Assembly: GCA_003852775.1 (NCBI GenBank)
Contig: RDDZ01000060.1
Span: 1 to 53,384, forward strand
Source: Microbacteriaceae bacterium
GTDB lineage: Bacteria > Actinomycetota > Actinomycetes > Actinomycetales > Microbacteriaceae
Direction: 5' to 3'
Length of the DNA stretch: 53,384 nt
Of this stretch, positions 52,345-53,384 are shown piece by piece; positions within the stretch are counted from its first letter, which is position 1; each line of letters begins with the position of its first letter. A program made the translations under genes and the position numbers. Below the pieces are notes generated by a model. That model made no database searches and was not told the DNA's origin. It was given only the letters and a program-made list of their open reading frames with translations.

Positions 52345-53328
52345 GGCCTCCGCACCGCCGGGCCCGTCTCCGCCATCAGCGCCGACCGCCGGACCCTGAC
52401 CTGCAACGTCGGAGAGCGTCTGCAGGGCTCCGCCGAGATCGTGCTCCCCGACATCGTCGCCCAGGGGCCCGTGGGCTCCCAGGTGCAGCTCTCGGCCGCG
52501 ATCGGCGGCCTCACCCGGGCGCTCGAGGGCGACCGCGTGCTCGCGGCATCCGCCACGAAACCGCCCGTCACCGGCACCGCCGTCCTGTGCTCGATCCTCG
52601 ACGCGCGCTACGTGGAGTGGGAGAGCTCCACCGTGGGACGTTTGCCCGACGACTCCGACGTGCCGGTGCCGCTGCCGGGCGTCGGCTACGAGTACTACAT
52701 CGGCGACGGACCGGGCGGCATCCTCGACCCGGACGGCGCCTACGACCCCAACGCGTTCGACTGCTCGCTCCCGGATGCCGGGTGGGTCACGACCGTGCCC
52801 GCCGGGGCCGAGGTGCGCGCCGTCCGCGCGACGCTCACGACGACCACGTCTGAGGCGAACGCCGGCCACAATCTGCTTTTCCTGTTCACGTGGCAGCGTG
52901 TGCGCCCGGGCTTCCCCATCGGCCAGGACATCTGGTTCTGGACGTCGTTCTCCGACGACGGCGGCGCCACGTGGTTCCACCCGCACCGCGACTCCGTGCC
53001 GGATCCGGCCGCGACGCCCACGCCGACGGCGCGCTACGCGTACGCGTACGCCGGCCGCATCCACGAGCGCCCTCTGGACGACGACGTTCGCCCCGGAGGC
53101 CACGGCCGTGCGCGTCATCGGGCCCGCGCTGCCGCCGTCGGCCGTGCACGAGTTCGCCATCACGGTCGAGACGAGCGGCGCGAACCCCGGGGACCGCTAC
53201 GTGAACCGCGCCACGCGCGTGCCGGCACGACGCAGCTCATCGTGCGCACCTCGAGCGCGTTCGCGCTGGGCCTCACGGCTCTCGTCGCGGCGCGCGTGCG
53301 GGTGCGGCGGACGACGCGGGAGGACTAG
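52345..53328 (+). pseudogene. remnant of a surface or secreted protein gene
   Basis: A coding-like frame starts without a start codon about 52345 (GPVSAISADRRTLTCNVGERLQG) and runs through IVLPDIVAQGPVGSQVQLSAAIGGL, YEYYIGDGPGGILDPDGAYDPNAFDC and HNLLFLFTWQRVRPGFPIGQDIWFWTSFSDDGGATWFHPHRD. Around 53068 the sensible reading moves to the next frame (ALWTTTFAPEATAVRVIGPALPPSAVHEFAITVETSG), and near 53222 it moves back to end ...TSSAFALGLTALVAARVRVRR, a membrane-anchor-like tail with stop at 53326. That is one apparent insertion and one apparent deletion, plus a missing 5' end. I do not recognise the family. The aromatic, Gly/Asp-rich segments suggest an extracellular protein. Confidence 0.6.
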
Positions 53329-53384
53329 GTGTAGTTCCTCGGGACGTTGTGAACGGCTGAGTTAGCGAAGACCTCCGTGGAGGA
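53329..53384. other. lower-GC right edge, possibly the end of an insertion sequence
   Basis: The last 56 bases have about 57% GC by hand count, against roughly 70% or more around them. They contain a CCTCCGTGGAGG palindrome and no gene. The drop begins at the pseudogene's stop codon. It could be the terminal part of a mobile element cut by the window edge, but no transposase is visible. Confidence 0.3.

Overview
The window is high-GC DNA from an actinobacterium, most likely a member of the Microbacteriaceae. Three things point there. Protein sequence and gene order match that group (lepA-hemW-hrcA-dnaJ-rsmE-HIT-phoH-ybeY-corC-era-leuA-recO-uppS, next to rpsT-holA-comEC-comEA-leuS). GTG starts are frequent. 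Many genes look leaderless, with a TANNNT -10 hexamer exactly six bases before the start codon. No rRNA, tRNA, CRISPR array, prophage or complete transposon was found. Species-level placement cannot be made from reading alone.

Left part (1-24.5 kb, mostly minus strand): a housekeeping backbone for cell-wall lipid carrier synthesis (uppS), recombination (recO), leucine synthesis (leuA, behind a leader-peptide attenuator), ribosome and RNA maturation (era, ybeY, phoH, rsmE, lepA), heat shock (hrcA-dnaJ with a CIRCE element) and heme handling (hemW). Accessory blocks interrupt it: an ECF41/SigJ sigma factor with its epimerase, a small membrane protein and a TRIC-type channel (1.7-4.4 kb); a LuxR-type two-component system with an ABC exporter (6.5-10.7 kb); a VanZ-RDD membrane fusion (15.0 kb); and DUF4870 and DUF1990 pairs (19.1-22.7 kb).

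Middle (24.8-36.1 kb): rpsT on plus, then holA, comEC, comEA and leuS on minus, a frameshifted yaeQ, and a divergent pabB/pabC pair whose leaderless promoters interlock in 11 bp, followed by a DedA protein. Two inverted pairs of a 40-41 bp palindromic repeat (8.75-8.85 kb and 36.08-36.18 kb) resemble REP/BIME elements.

Right part (36.2-53.4 kb): an OpuC/ProU-type osmoprotectant ABC importer, a TetR regulator, an App1-domain phosphatase-like protein, a small membrane protein, an AlkZ-like winged-helix protein, an oligosaccharide cluster (GH3 lipoprotein, MalG, MalF, MalE, GH13 glucosidase and a LacI repressor), a DHA2-type MFS exporter with an alpha/beta hydrolase, and a broken surface-protein-like gene. 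The last 56 bases drop in GC and may be the edge of an insertion sequence.

Gene starts were chosen by hand from ribosome binding sites, overlaps and -10 spacing. Where two starts are equally good this is stated.
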